A DNA stretch of 64,000 nucleotides, taken from contig NZ_VTTM01000006.1 of the NCBI RefSeq assembly GCF_008364795.1, positions 310,001-374,000 of the forward strand. The letters are read 5' to 3'. The DNA is from Azospirillum oryzae. Lineage in GTDB: Bacteria > Pseudomonadota > Alphaproteobacteria > Azospirillales > Azospirillaceae. The translations under genes and the position numbers were made by a program. The notes below the pieces were generated by a model, which saw nothing but the letters and a program-made list of their open reading frames with translations, was not told the DNA's origin and ran no database searches. Below, piece after piece: positions 52,945-62,409 of the stretch (its first letter is position 1; each line of letters begins with the position of its first letter).

Positions 52945-53482
52945 CGTCACCCTCCTTCAGCATGCGCTGTCTCGGGTTGAAGGTGCTGCGTCGACCCTAC
53001 AACTCGACCGTGCTCACGGACGGGTGGCATAGGGTTGGCACCGAAGATTGAATGGATTAAGCACTTTGGTTCCATTTTTGGCGTCTCCCTCCGTTGAGCT
53101 GACTTCTCTGTGTCGACACCTGCCAGCCACGGAATGCGTCTTGCTGTGAGCAACGATCAGTTCGCTTGCGGCGAAGGTCGGCTGCAATCCCGAAACGCTC
53201 CGGGGCTGGATAAGCCCATCAATGCCTTCGCCGAAACGATTTACGGCCATTGAAAGGCCGAGGTTGTTCGCCGCCGCGGACCGCGGCGTACCCTGGAAGC
53301 CATCGCGTCCGCCACCCTGGAAAGGGTGGACCGCTTTGGTCATCGGTATCTGCTCGAAACCATCCGCAACAGGCCTCCCGCTGAGACCAATGCACGTTGT
53401 TCCGTCCGAACCGAGAGCGTGCCCATGGCGGCGAGTTCCCGGTCAAATGGCCTCCGAAAAATCCGGCGCGGTTCAGTTCAAC
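52945..53482. other. Region upstream of norC
   Basis: 538 bases without a convincing gene on either strand; short open frames here have no recognisable domain or ribosome binding site. It should contain the nor promoter. CTTAATCCATTCAA (complement of 53048-53061) partly matches a Crp/Fnr/NNR box and would place a start site about 70 bases before norC, but with one weak half. A TTG-N7-CAA string near 53141 has the wrong spacing. Confidence 0.45.
53048..53061 (-). promoter_or_regulatory. Weak NNR/FNR-like box upstream of norC
   Basis: Read on the minus strand: CTTAATCCATTCAA. The TCAA half fits the consensus TTGATnnnnATCAA and the other half is degenerate. Position relative to norC (about 104-117 bases upstream of the ATG) is suitable. 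Low confidence. Confidence 0.3.
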
Positions 53483-54439
53483 TCAGCGTCGGATCATTGG
53501 CTTGAGCCAGGGCGAGATGGCGAAGACGTCGGTGAAATATCCCTGCTTGATGACCGCGCATCCCGCCTTGTGGATGTTGGCGGGCAGCGAGCCCAACTCT
53601 CCCTTTCGGGTCACCACATGGATCGAGCGGCGGAACCCGGAGGTCGGTAACGGCAGCACGCGCATATGGTTCAGGTGCTGACGGCTTTTCACCAGCGCGG
53701 TCGGCGGAAGCAGACTCCATCCCATCTCTTCCGCCACCATCGCCATCACGGTGTCGGTCGCGTCGAAGGCGAAGCTGCGCGGCACCTCCATGCCCAGGCG
53801 CCGCAGATGCTGGTCCACCAGCCGGCCAAGCGCACTGTCCGTCGTGCTGCGGATCAGCGGCAGGGTCCGGGACAGCGCCCGTAGGGCGGTTTCATCGACG
53901 ACCTCGGGGCAGCTGCGCGGCAGCAGCAGCACGAACGGTTCGGTGAGCAGGCACAGACTGTCCACTTGGTCCATGTCGTCGAAGCTGTCGTTGGTGAATA
54001 GCACGTCCAGGCGGCGGGCGAGGAATTGTTCGCGCAGTTGCCCGCACAGGCCCGACGCGATGCTGAAGGACGGCACATTGTCGCGCAGCCGCTGAAGCAG
54101 CCGGGGAATGAAGGGCGCCGCCAGCGTGTCGATGCAGCCGATGCGCAGTTCCGGCATGAAGGGCGCGTCCGTTCCGCCGATCGCCGCCGGCAATTGCCGC
54201 GCATCGGTCAGGATGCGGTTGCTCCAATGCCAAAGCCGCTGCCCGGCGGCGGTCAGCGCCATGGGTCTGATGCTGCGGTCGAGCAATTGGGTGGCGAAGG
54301 CGGTTTCCAGCTGGCGCACGACATGCGACACGGCCGATTGCGTCAGTCCGAGCCGGCCGGCGGCGCGGGTCATGCTTCCCAGTTCGGCAACGGCGACGAA
54401 CACTTCCAGGGAACCCAGATCGAAGTCGCGGTGATGCAT
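53483..54439 (-). CDS. LysR-family regulator
   Basis: About 318 residues. The helix-turn-helix is MTRAAGRLGLTQSAVSHVVRQLETAF and the effector-binding domain follows from about residue 90 (PELRIGCIDTLAAPFIP). It is divergent from the MmgE/PrpD gene, with the palindrome GCATA-N6-TATGC in the gap. ATG 54439 fits the family; an upstream GTG or ATG would add unconserved residues. It probably controls the MmgE/PrpD gene and perhaps the ABC operon further on. Confidence 0.9.
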   Translation of the reverse strand: MHHRDFDLGSLEVFVAVAELGSMTRAAGRLGLTQSAVSHVVRQLETAFATQLLDRSIRPMALTAAGQRLWHWSNRILTDARQLPAAIGGTDAPFMPELRIGCIDTLAAPFIPRLLQRLRDNVPSFSIASGLCGQLREQFLARRLDVLFTNDSFDDMDQVDSLCLLTEPFVLLLPRSCPEVVDETALRALSRTLPLIRSTTDSALGRLVDQHLRRLGMEVPRSFAFDATDTVMAMVAEEMGWSLLPPTALVKSRQHLNHMRVLPLPTSGFRRSIHVVTRKGELGSLPANIHKAGCAVIKQGYFTDVFAISPWLKPMIRR

Positions 54440-54477
54440 GGGGCTCCCATCTTTGGGGTTGGTGGTGGCTGCACCTT

Positions 54478-54493
54478 GCATACTATCTTATGC
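54478..54493. promoter_or_regulatory. LysR-type binding site in divergent gap
   Basis: GCATA-CTATCT-TATGC is a perfect 5-bp inverted repeat around a six-base spacer, with the ATA-N6-TAT layout typical of LysR boxes. It lies 39 bases upstream of the LysR start and 120 bases upstream of the MmgE/PrpD start. A second TTTCAT / ATGAAA pair (54501-54532) follows. Confidence 0.55.
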
Positions 54494-54613
54494 CTGATGC
54501 TTTCATGAATGAGGCTCATGCCGACCATGAAATAAATTTCTCCGGCTGACGGTAACCGTGATTTTCGCGGCAGCCTGAAGGACCTGCTTGCAAGTTCCGC
54601 CGGAGACCGTGCC

Positions 54614-56020
54614 ATGACGCCGCCCCCTGACGATCTCCCCTCCCCCGCCGCCGCCCGGCAAATCGGCGATTGGGTGGCGGGTCTTCAACGAAGCAATGTG
54701 CCGGAACCGACCGCTGCCGTCGCGCTGGACTGCATCGTCGACACGCTGGGGGTGGCACTCGCCGGGACCAAGGAGGCGGCCACCCGACTGGCGGCGGACG
54801 AAGCGCTCGAAAGCTATGCCGCGGGACCTTCGCGGCTGCTGATCGGTGGCCGCCTGTGTGCGGAGGGCGCCGCCTTCGCCAATGTCGCGGCCGCCCATGC
54901 GCTGGATTTCGACGATAACAGCTATGCCGGCTTCGTCCACGGCTCCGCCGTCGTGGTGCCGACGGCGCTGGCGATGGTCGAGGCGGCCGGCGGTACGGGG
55001 AGCGATCTGCTGACCGCCGTCGTGGCCGGTGCGGAGGCGCAATATGCCTTGGCGGAGGCGGTCGGCAACGGGGTCTATCACGACGGCTGGTGGACCACCG
55101 CGCTGTTCGGCACCGTCGGCGCCGCCGCCGCCAGCGCGAAGGCCCTCGGATTGAACGGACGAGTGGCGGCCGACGCCATCGCCTTTGCGCTGTGCGGGAC
55201 CGGGGGTTTGCGCGCCTGCTTCGGCACCGGTGCCAAGCCCCTGCTGGCCGCACAGGCCGCGGCGAACGGAGTGCGGGCCGCCCGGCTGGCCGCGCGAGGC
55301 CTGACCGTGCCCCATGCGGTGGTGGAGGATCCGCGCGGTTTCGCCCGCCTGATTGCGGCGAGCAATTTCGATCCGACCACCCTGGATGCGCTTGGCCAAC
55401 GCTGGCGCCTGCTCGACCCCGGCATCGACACCAAGCTCTATCCGGTTTGCCTGTCCGCCCATGCCGCCATCGATGCGGTGCGCGACCTGATGGCGGAGCG
55501 AGGGCTCGCACCCAGCGACATCCGGACCGTCAACTGCCGGGTCCCGCCGGTGGTGGCCGCCAACCTGACCTATGACCGCCCGATGACATCGGGAGAAGCC
55601 CGCTTCAGCCTGCCTTTCGCAGTGGCCTGCGCGATGCTGCACGGAACCTTGACGCTGGACCATCTGGATGAGGCGACGCTCGCCGATCCGGTGATGCGCG
55701 AAGCCATCGATCGTGTCTGCATGACGGCCGATCCGGAATGGAACGCCGATCCCGGCCGCGCCCGCACCGCACCGGAGGGCGCCGAGGTGGGCATCGAAAC
55801 GACATCGGGGGAGCGCTTCGTCCGCTTCTGCCCCTCGGCGCGCGGCACGGTGGCCCGCCCGCTGTCGGCAGTGGAGCATGCAGCCAAGTTCCTGACCTGC
55901 GCCGCCCTCGCGGTCGGGCAGGACGGAGCGGAACGCCTCCACCGGAAATTGCGCCGGCTCGAGGCGGAGTCTGACCTGTCCCGCCTATTTGACCTTGCCC
56001 ACCATGGCGGCTGTTCATGA
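54614..56020 (+). CDS. MmgE/PrpD family protein
   Basis: About 468 residues, the usual size. The signature HALDFDDNSYAGFVHGSAVVVPTALAM carries the acidic cluster of the active site, followed by AGAEAQYALAEAVG. The C-terminal domain has KLYPVCLSAHAAIDAV. The family includes 2-methylcitrate dehydratase, itaconate- and cis-aconitate-related enzymes and many of unknown substrate. No methylcitrate genes are nearby, so this member probably has another substrate. Divergent LysR regulator upstream, dipeptide-type ABC operon downstream. Confidence 0.9.
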   Translation: MTPPPDDLPSPAAARQIGDWVAGLQRSNVPEPTAAVALDCIVDTLGVALAGTKEAATRLAADEALESYAAGPSRLLIGGRLCAEGAAFANVAAAHALDFDDNSYAGFVHGSAVVVPTALAMVEAAGGTGSDLLTAVVAGAEAQYALAEAVGNGVYHDGWWTTALFGTVGAAAASAKALGLNGRVAADAIAFALCGTGGLRACFGTGAKPLLAAQAAANGVRAARLAARGLTVPHAVVEDPRGFARLIAASNFDPTTLDALGQRWRLLDPGIDTKLYPVCLSAHAAIDAVRDLMAERGLAPSDIRTVNCRVPPVVAANLTYDRPMTSGEARFSLPFAVACAMLHGTLTLDHLDEATLADPVMREAIDRVCMTADPEWNADPGRARTAPEGAEVGIETTSGERFVRFCPSARGTVARPLSAVEHAAKFLTCAALAVGQDGAERLHRKLRRLEAESDLSRLFDLAHHGGCS

Positions 56021-56312
56021 TGTCGATGAAAATCGGTCATGATGGGTATGCCGGCTCATCGGCGGCGGCCTGCTTTTTCAACAAGCGGGGCCATCGAACC
56101 ATCCGCGGAAAACATAGGAAAACCAGCGGTTTCATCGAGAGTGCACTGCACAAAATCTATGCGCATTGACTGGCTGCCTAAGTTTTAGCCCATCCGTCGC
56201 CCGGTTTGTCGTCTTCCCGCCGCCCTTTCCTCGTGCGGCGGCCCTGTGAGACCGTTTCGATCAAGCGGAAACCAAGGTCCGCCCTTAAGGACCGGCAAAC
56301 AGAGGGGCTTTC
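56021..56312. other. Gap between MmgE/PrpD gene and second ABC operon
   Basis: 292 bases with no gene. A TTGACT near 56166 could be a -35 element, but the region 17 bases downstream gives no good -10. It probably contains the promoter for the downstream importer operon. The strand and spacing leave open whether the MmgE/PrpD transcript reads through. Confidence 0.35.
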
Positions 56313-57815
56313 ATGATGATGCGACGTTTGGTGGCACGGGCCGTGCTCTCGGCCATCCTGCTGTCCGGGACGGCCATGTCGGTCCAGGCCGCAGGCACGC
56401 TCAAGGTTTCGGTGGATTCCAACCTGAACACGCTGGACCCCGCCAAGATGAAGGGCGGCCAGGAGTATGTCGCCGCCTACCTGATCTTCAACGGCCTGAC
56501 CGTCATCGGTCACGACATGACGGTGAAACCCGATCTGGCCGAACGTTGGGAGCACAGCGACGATCTGAAGACCTGGACCTTCCACCTGCGCAAGGGCGTC
56601 AAGTTCCACAACGGCAAGGATCTGGAAGCCGAGGACGTCGTCGCCACCATCGCACGCATCCAGGACAAGGCCACCGGCTCCACCGCCCGCGTCAATTTCG
56701 AGATCGTGGAGTCGATGAAGGCGCTGGACCCGCTGACCGTCCAGTTCCAGTTGAAGACCCCCTATGCCGGCTTCGCCGAACTGTTCGGCGAACGGCAGGC
56801 GCGTATCGTGCCGCGCGATGCCGTCGACACGCTGGCTTCCAAACCGATCGGCACCGGCCCGTTCGAATTCGTATCCTTCGCCCCCGGCGACCGCGTCGTC
56901 CTGAAACGCAACCCCAACTATTTCGAACCCGGCCTGCCAAAGCTGGACGAGGTGGTGGTGCGAATCCTGCCGGAACCGGCGGCCCAGGTGGCGGCGCTGA
57001 CCACCGGTGAGCTGGATCTGGTGTGGAACCTGCCGCTGGAGGCCATTGACAAGGTCAAGGCCGACCCGAAGCTGAAGATCGATTCTGTCCCGACCTCGAC
57101 CTGGGACGGCGTCATCATGAACAACATCGTCAAGCCCTTCGACGATCCGCGCGTGCGCAAGGCGGTGGCGATGGCGCTCGACAAGCAGGCGATCACCCAG
57201 ATCGCGCTTTTCGGCAACGGCACCCCGACCCATTCGCCGATTCCGCCGAGCCACCCCTACTTCAACAAGGACCTGAAGATCGCCAAGGGCGACCCGGCCG
57301 GGGCGAAGAAGCTGCTGGCCGAGGCGGGCTATCCCAACGGCTTCGAGGTCACGCTGCACACGCCGGCCGGCCGCGCCACCCGCGAACGTCTCGGCCTTGC
57401 CGTGCGTGAATTGCTGAAGCCGGCGGGCATCACAGTCAATGTCCAGCGCGTGCCCTTCGACGTCTTCCTGAAGGATATCGAGGGCAAGGCCGGCTTCTAC
57501 ATCGACGGCTTCTTCAGCCGTCCGACCATCGATACATCCGTCTATCCCTGGTACCACTCCCGCGGATCGTGGAACACTGCGCTGTGGAACTACTCCAACC
57601 CCAAGATGGACACGCTGCTCGACAGCGCCCGCCAAGCCAAGAGCGATGACGAGGCGAAGTCGCTCTACGGCCAGGTCCAGGCGCTGGCGGTGGAGGATTC
57701 GCCCGGCGTCATCCCCTACGTGATCAACCACATCAACGGCCTCAGCACCAAGGTGCACGGGTTCCATTCGCACCCGATGATGTTCCTCGACCTGCGCGAC
57801 GTGTCGGTCGACTGA
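56313..57815 (+). CDS. Dipeptide-type ABC transporter substrate-binding protein
   Basis: About 500 residues with a signal peptide (MMMRRLVARAVLSAILLSG, cleavage near VQAAG). The mature part has SNLNTLDPAKMKGGQEYVAAY, the WTFHLRKGVKFHNGKDLEAEDV block, the family KPIGTGPFEFVSFAPGDRV segment and DDPRVRKAVAMALDKQAI. It is a full-length relative of the truncated protein at the window start. GAGGGG precedes the ATG. The ligand is unknown; downstream ureohydrolase and deiminase genes point to a nitrogen-rich amide or amidine compound. Confidence 0.93.
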   Translation: MMMRRLVARAVLSAILLSGTAMSVQAAGTLKVSVDSNLNTLDPAKMKGGQEYVAAYLIFNGLTVIGHDMTVKPDLAERWEHSDDLKTWTFHLRKGVKFHNGKDLEAEDVVATIARIQDKATGSTARVNFEIVESMKALDPLTVQFQLKTPYAGFAELFGERQARIVPRDAVDTLASKPIGTGPFEFVSFAPGDRVVLKRNPNYFEPGLPKLDEVVVRILPEPAAQVAALTTGELDLVWNLPLEAIDKVKADPKLKIDSVPTSTWDGVIMNNIVKPFDDPRVRKAVAMALDKQAITQIALFGNGTPTHSPIPPSHPYFNKDLKIAKGDPAGAKKLLAEAGYPNGFEVTLHTPAGRATRERLGLAVRELLKPAGITVNVQRVPFDVFLKDIEGKAGFYIDGFFSRPTIDTSVYPWYHSRGSWNTALWNYSNPKMDTLLDSARQAKSDDEAKSLYGQVQALAVEDSPGVIPYVINHINGLSTKVHGFHSHPMMFLDLRDVSVD

Positions 57816-57823
57816 GGCCGACC

Positions 57824-57856
57824 GGAAACCGGCTGCGACCATGGCGGCCGGTTTCC
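57824..57856 (+). terminator. Intercistronic hairpin between binding protein and permease (second ABC operon)
   Basis: GGAAACCGGCTGC (57824-57836) pairs with 57844-57856, giving a 13-bp stem with one G-U pair and a seven-base loop. It begins eight bases after the binding protein stop. There is no T-tract. It is placed just as in the first ABC operon (1102-1148) and may raise binding protein level over permeases. Confidence 0.75.
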
Positions 57857-57880
57857 CTCCTCCTTCCGGGGATGCTGCCC

Positions 57881-58837
57881 ATGCTTGCCTACACATTGAC
57901 CCGTCTCGTCTATCTGGCGCTGGTCCTGGCCGTGATGTCGGTCCTGATCTTCCTGGTGACGCAGGCCATGCCCGGCGACGTCGCCTCGATGATCGCCGGC
58001 CAGTTCGCCTCGAAGGAGGTGGTGGACGCCATCGCGGTCAAGCTCGGGCTGGACCAGCCTCTGGTCGTCCAATACGGACAGTGGGCGGCCGGCATCCTGC
58101 GCGGCGACCTCGGCCGCTCGCTGGTGCTGGAACAGCCCATCGCCCCCATCCTGATGGAGGCGCTGGCCCGCTCGCTGGTGCTGGCCGTCGTGGCGCTGGC
58201 GGTGGTGGCGGTGGTCGGCATCGGGCTCGGCGTCCTGGCGGCGGTGCAGCGCGGCAAGCTGACCGACCAGCTGGTCTCCGGCATCTCCTATCTCGGCATC
58301 GCGGTCCCCGACTTCTTCTGGGCCATCGTGCTGGTGCTGATCTTCGGCAGCTATATGAAGCTGCTGCCGACCGGCGGCTATGCCCCGATCGCCGACGGCT
58401 TCCTGCCCTGGGCCTCGCATCTGGTGCTGCCGGTCATCACGCTGGTGCTGATGCTGCTGGCCCGCATCGCCCGGCTGACGCGGTCCAGCATGATCGACGT
58501 GCTGCAGACCAACTACGTGAAGTTCGCCCGTGCCAAGGGCATGCCGGAATCGGTGGTCATCCTGCGCCATGCGCTGAAGAACGCGCTGCTGCCGACCATC
58601 ACCGTGCTCGCCATCGACTTCGGCCTGATCCTGGGCGGCGTGGTGGTGATCGAGACGATCTTCTCCTATCCGGGGATGGGCCGGCTGCTGCTGTTCGCCA
58701 TCCAGCGCCACGACCTGCCGCTGATCCAGGCGACGATCCTGGTGGTCTCCGCCGCTTACTGCCTCGCCAACCTGACCGCCGACCTGCTCTACGCCTATGT
58801 GAACCCGAAGATCCGCCACGGCATGAAGGCCGCTTGA
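57881..58837 (+). CDS. Dipeptide-type ABC transporter permease (DppB-like)
   Basis: About 318 residues, six predicted membrane helices. It begins MLAYTLTRLVYLALV, has the EAA-loop ARAKGMPESVVILRHALKN and the C-terminal VVVIETIFSYPGMGRLLLFAI block of DppB. ATG 57881 is chosen because GGGG then lies nine bases upstream; ATG 57872 would add three residues. The gene lies directly downstream of the intercistronic hairpin. Confidence 0.93.
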   Translation: MLAYTLTRLVYLALVLAVMSVLIFLVTQAMPGDVASMIAGQFASKEVVDAIAVKLGLDQPLVVQYGQWAAGILRGDLGRSLVLEQPIAPILMEALARSLVLAVVALAVVAVVGIGLGVLAAVQRGKLTDQLVSGISYLGIAVPDFFWAIVLVLIFGSYMKLLPTGGYAPIADGFLPWASHLVLPVITLVLMLLARIARLTRSSMIDVLQTNYVKFARAKGMPESVVILRHALKNALLPTITVLAIDFGLILGGVVVIETIFSYPGMGRLLLFAIQRHDLPLIQATILVVSAAYCLANLTADLLYAYVNPKIRHGMKAA

Positions 58838-58838
58838 C

Positions 58839-59699
58839 ATGACCGACGCGACTCCCGCCCCACTCGCCCCGCGCCGGCACCTGCCATCCCTGCCCGTCTC
58901 GCTGATCGTGGGAATTGTCCTGCTCGCTCCGCTTGCCGTGGCCGCCGTCGCCGGGTCCTGGCTCGCCCCCTACCCCTATGACGAAATGAACATCATGAGC
59001 CGGCTGCAGCCACCCGGCCCGGAGTTCTGGTTCGGCACCGACGAGTTCGGCCGCGACGTGTTCAGCCGTACCCTGGTCGGCACCGGCAGTTCCCTGGTGA
59101 TGGGCGTCGCCGCCACGGCGCTGAGCCTGTTGGCCGGCGTGCCGCTGGGGCTGATCGCCGGCTACAAGGGTGGGCGCATCGGCGAGGCGATCATGCGGGC
59201 CATGGACGTGCTGATGTCCTTCCCACCGATCCTGCTGGGCATCCTGGTGCTGGCCGTCACCCAGCCGGCGCAATGGAAGGCCATCGTCGCCATCGGCATC
59301 GTCTATGTGCCGCAGGTGGTCCGCCTGACCCGCGCCATCACGCTGGAACTGATGCAGGAGGAGTTCATCACCGCCGCCCGCCTGCGCGGAGAGAACGCCG
59401 CCTACATCCTCTTCCATGAAATCCTGCCGAACATCTGGCCGCCGCTGGCGGTGGAAGCCAGCCTGCGCGTGGTCTTCGCCATCCTGCTCGGCGCTTCGCT
59501 CAGCTTCATCGGCATGGGGGCGCAGCCGCCCTCCTCCGACTGGGGCCTGATGATCAGCGAGGCGCGGCCCTTCGTGGAGCAGGCGCCCTGGATCGCGCTC
59601 TGCCCCGGCTTCGCGCTGGCAACCGCGGTGATCGGCATCAACCTGCTGGGCGACGGGCTGCGCGCCCTGCTCGACCCGCGCAACACGGGAGCGCACTGA
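58839..59699 (+). CDS. Dipeptide-type ABC transporter permease (DppC-like)
   Basis: About 286 residues. Carries EFWFGTDEFGRDVFSRTLVGTGSSL and an EAA-type loop ITAARLRGENAAYILFHEILPN, then SLSFIGMGAQPPSSDWG near the end. The start codon lies one base after the DppB-like stop. Forms the channel with the preceding permease. Confidence 0.94.
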   Translation: MTDATPAPLAPRRHLPSLPVSLIVGIVLLAPLAVAAVAGSWLAPYPYDEMNIMSRLQPPGPEFWFGTDEFGRDVFSRTLVGTGSSLVMGVAATALSLLAGVPLGLIAGYKGGRIGEAIMRAMDVLMSFPPILLGILVLAVTQPAQWKAIVAIGIVYVPQVVRLTRAITLELMQEEFITAARLRGENAAYILFHEILPNIWPPLAVEASLRVVFAILLGASLSFIGMGAQPPSSDWGLMISEARPFVEQAPWIALCPGFALATAVIGINLLGDGLRALLDPRNTGAH

Positions 59700-59700
59700 G

Positions 59701-61830
59701 ATGATGACCGCTCCGCAAGCCCGCCCGGCCGTCGCCCCGGTGACCGTTACGGCGCCCGCGCCCGAGCCGGCGCCGCTGCTCGACGTCCGCGGCCTGACCA
59801 TCAGCTATGGCAACGCCCGCGGCACGCTGCGCGCGGCCAGCGACGTAGGCTTCGCCATCCGTCCCGGCGAGGTGATGGGTCTGGTCGGCGAGTCCGGATC
59901 GGGCAAGAGCACCATCGCCATGGCCATCCTCGATCTGCTGGGCGGGGGCGGCCGGGTGGACTCCGGCGAGATCCTGTTCGACGGCGTCGATCTGCGCCGC
60001 TTGCCGGCGGCCGAGCGCCGGGCGCTGCGCGGCGACCGCATCGCCGCCGTCTTCCAGGACCCCTTCACCTCGCTGAACCCGGCGCTGACCGTCGGCCGCC
60101 AGATCGCCGAACCGCTCATCCAGCACAAGAGCCTCTCCCCCCGGCAGGCCGCCGCACGGGTGCTGGATCTGCTGGCGGAGGTCGGCATCCGCGATCCCCG
60201 CCGCGTCACCGCCGCCTATCCGCACGAGCTGTCGGGCGGCATGCAGCAGCGGGCGCTGATCGCCACCGCGCTGGGCTGCGAGCCCAAGCTGCTGATCCTC
60301 GACGAGCCGACCACCGCGCTGGACGTGACGGTGGAGGCCCGCATTATCGATCTGCTGGCCAAGCTGTGCGACAGCCACGGGCTCAGCGCGCTGTTCGTCT
60401 CCCACAATCTCGGCATCGTCAACCGCATCTGCCAGACCGTCACCGTCCTCTATGGCGGGCTGGTGGTGGAGACGGGGCCGACCGGCCGCGTGCTGTCCCG
60501 CCCGGCCCATCCCTACAGCAAAGGGCTGGTCGCCGCCCTGCCGCGCATCACCGCCGGCCGGCGCCACCGCCTGCCGTCGATCCCCGGCACGGTCGCCAAG
60601 CTTTCCGGGCCGCCCGCCGCCTGCGTCTTCGCCCCGCGCTGCCCCTTCGCCGAGGAGACCTGCCGCAGCCAGCCACAGGCAATGCTGACCGACGCGGCCG
60701 GCGACGGCGTACGCTGCTGGAAGGCCGACGCGCTGGCCGGCACGCCCTGGCCGGACGAGGAGTCCGCGGCCCGCAAGCCCGCACCGCAAGCCCCGGCTCA
60801 GCCGACCGCGCCGCTGGTGGAGGTCGACCATCTGCGCAAGGTCTACGGCGCCAACCGCTCCATCCTGCCCTGGCTGCGCCGGGCCGGCACCGTGGCGGTG
60901 GAGGATGTCTCCTTCACCGTCGGCCGCGGCGAGGTGGTGGGCGTGGTCGGTGAAAGCGGCAGCGGAAAGAGCACCATCGGCCGCGCCCTGCTGGCGCTGA
61001 CCGAACCAAGCGCCGGCACCGTGCTGTTCGACGGGACCGACCTGACCCGGCAGGTGAAGCAGGGCGACCAGGACTTGCGCCGGCGCGCCCAGCTGGTCTT
61101 CCAGAATTCCGCCGCCTCGCTGAACCCGCGCAAGACGGTGGGGGACGCGATGGACCGGCCGCTGGTGCTGGCCGGCCGGGCGGACGCGGAGGAGCGCCGC
61201 AAGACCGTCGCCGGCCTGCTGACTCGCGTCGGATTGCCGTCCGCCTATGCCGACCGCTACCCGCACGAACTGAGCGGCGGCGAACGCCAGCGCGTCAACA
61301 TCGCCCGCGCGCTCGCCACCGATCCCGACTTCGTCGTCTGCGACGAGGCGGTGTCGGCGCTCGACGTGTCGGTCCAGGCCAACATCCTGAACCTGCTGGC
61401 CGAACTGCGCGACGAGATGGGGCTGTCCTATCTCTTCATCACCCACGACATCGCCGTCGTGTCGCACATCGCCGACCGCGTGCTGGTCGTCTATGGCGGC
61501 ACCATCTGCGAGGAGGGTCCGACCGGCCGCGTGCTCCGCCCGCCCTACCATCCCTATACCGAGGCGCTGCTGTCAGCCGTGCCCCGGCTGGCGGAGGATG
61601 GGCAGGAGGCGCCGCGAATCCTGCTGGAGGACGCGGCCCCCACCCCCGGCGGACAGGGCTGCGCCTTCGCCGCCCGCTGCCCGCGCAAGCTGGGCGCGAT
61701 CTGCGACGAGCAGGCTCCGCCGGTCCACCGGGCGGATGACGGCCACCGCATCGCCTGCCACATCCCATTGGCGACGCTGGCCGAACGCGCCGCGGTCTTC
61801 CCGGAGCTGGTCGGCGACGCCGCGCACTGA
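59701..61830 (+). CDS. ABC transporter ATP-binding protein with two nucleotide-binding domains (DppD-DppF fusion)
   Basis: About 709 residues. Two complete ABC domains each have Walker A GESGSGKST (near residues 63 and 417). The signatures are LSGGMQQRALIATAL and LSGGERQRVNIARAL, and the Walker B motifs are LLILDEPTTALDVTVE and FVVCDEAVSALDVSVQ. Each is followed by an oligopeptide-type C-terminal Cys-rich element (FAPRCPFAEETC and FAARCPRKLGAIC), which in some members holds an iron-sulfur cluster. It energises the two permeases; fused DppD-DppF proteins such as GsiA are known. Confidence 0.95.
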   Translation: MMTAPQARPAVAPVTVTAPAPEPAPLLDVRGLTISYGNARGTLRAASDVGFAIRPGEVMGLVGESGSGKSTIAMAILDLLGGGGRVDSGEILFDGVDLRRLPAAERRALRGDRIAAVFQDPFTSLNPALTVGRQIAEPLIQHKSLSPRQAAARVLDLLAEVGIRDPRRVTAAYPHELSGGMQQRALIATALGCEPKLLILDEPTTALDVTVEARIIDLLAKLCDSHGLSALFVSHNLGIVNRICQTVTVLYGGLVVETGPTGRVLSRPAHPYSKGLVAALPRITAGRRHRLPSIPGTVAKLSGPPAACVFAPRCPFAEETCRSQPQAMLTDAAGDGVRCWKADALAGTPWPDEESAARKPAPQAPAQPTAPLVEVDHLRKVYGANRSILPWLRRAGTVAVEDVSFTVGRGEVVGVVGESGSGKSTIGRALLALTEPSAGTVLFDGTDLTRQVKQGDQDLRRRAQLVFQNSAASLNPRKTVGDAMDRPLVLAGRADAEERRKTVAGLLTRVGLPSAYADRYPHELSGGERQRVNIARALATDPDFVVCDEAVSALDVSVQANILNLLAELRDEMGLSYLFITHDIAVVSHIADRVLVVYGGTICEEGPTGRVLRPPYHPYTEALLSAVPRLAEDGQEAPRILLEDAAPTPGGQGCAFAARCPRKLGAICDEQAPPVHRADDGHRIACHIPLATLAERAAVFPELVGDAAH

Positions 61831-61936
61831 CCGGGCCAATTCCAAAGACATTTCCTCCCGGCGCACCCGAACGGGGCCGCCGGACGCCGCCCCCTTGCCT
61901 TCTTACCCAACCCCGAACCTGACCAGGGCTCCCGCC

Positions 61937-62356
61937 ATGACCGTCCACACCCGCATCCGCCAGTTCAACACCAAGAAGACCTATCCCGAGCAGTCGATCG
62001 ACAACGACCTGTGCCAGACCGTCGTCGCGCGCGGCACCATGGTCTTCGTCCGCGGCCAGATCGGCCAGAATCTCGACACCAGCGAAAGCGTCGCGGTCGG
62101 CGATGCCGCCGGCCAGACCGAGCAGGCGATGTCCAACATCAAGATGCTGCTGGAAGAGGCCGGTTCGTCGCTGGAGCATATCTGCAAGATCACCGTCTAC
62201 ATCACCGACCCGCGCTACCGCGAGCCGGTCTACCGCACCATCGGCAAGTGGCTGAAGGGCGTCTATCCCGTGTCGACCGGCCTCGTGATCAGCGCGCTCG
62301 CCCGCCCGGAATGGGTGGTGGAGGTCGATGCGATCGCGGTGATCCCGGACGCTTGA
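61937..62356 (+). CDS. RidA family protein
   Basis: About 139 residues. RidA proteins hydrolyse reactive enamines and imines to ketoacids. The key Arg is kept (R123 in SALARPEWVVEVDAIAV). The VFVRGQIGQNLDT and GSSLEHICKITVYITDPRY segments are typical of the Rid groups near catabolic genes. Located after the ABC genes and before the ureohydrolase, it probably clears an imine made during breakdown of the imported compound. The start is taken from the family length. Confidence 0.92.
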   Translation: MTVHTRIRQFNTKKTYPEQSIDNDLCQTVVARGTMVFVRGQIGQNLDTSESVAVGDAAGQTEQAMSNIKMLLEEAGSSLEHICKITVYITDPRYREPVYRTIGKWLKGVYPVSTGLVISALARPEWVVEVDAIAVIPDA

Positions 62357-62409
62357 GGCTCCGGTCCCACCGCCAACCGTCCCACCAACCGACAAGAAGA
62401 ACCGCCGCC

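Noticed and set aside
53014..53343. Small open frame of about 110 codons upstream of norC
   Set aside because: No ribosome binding site, no recognisable domain, biased composition, and it overlaps the expected nor promoter.
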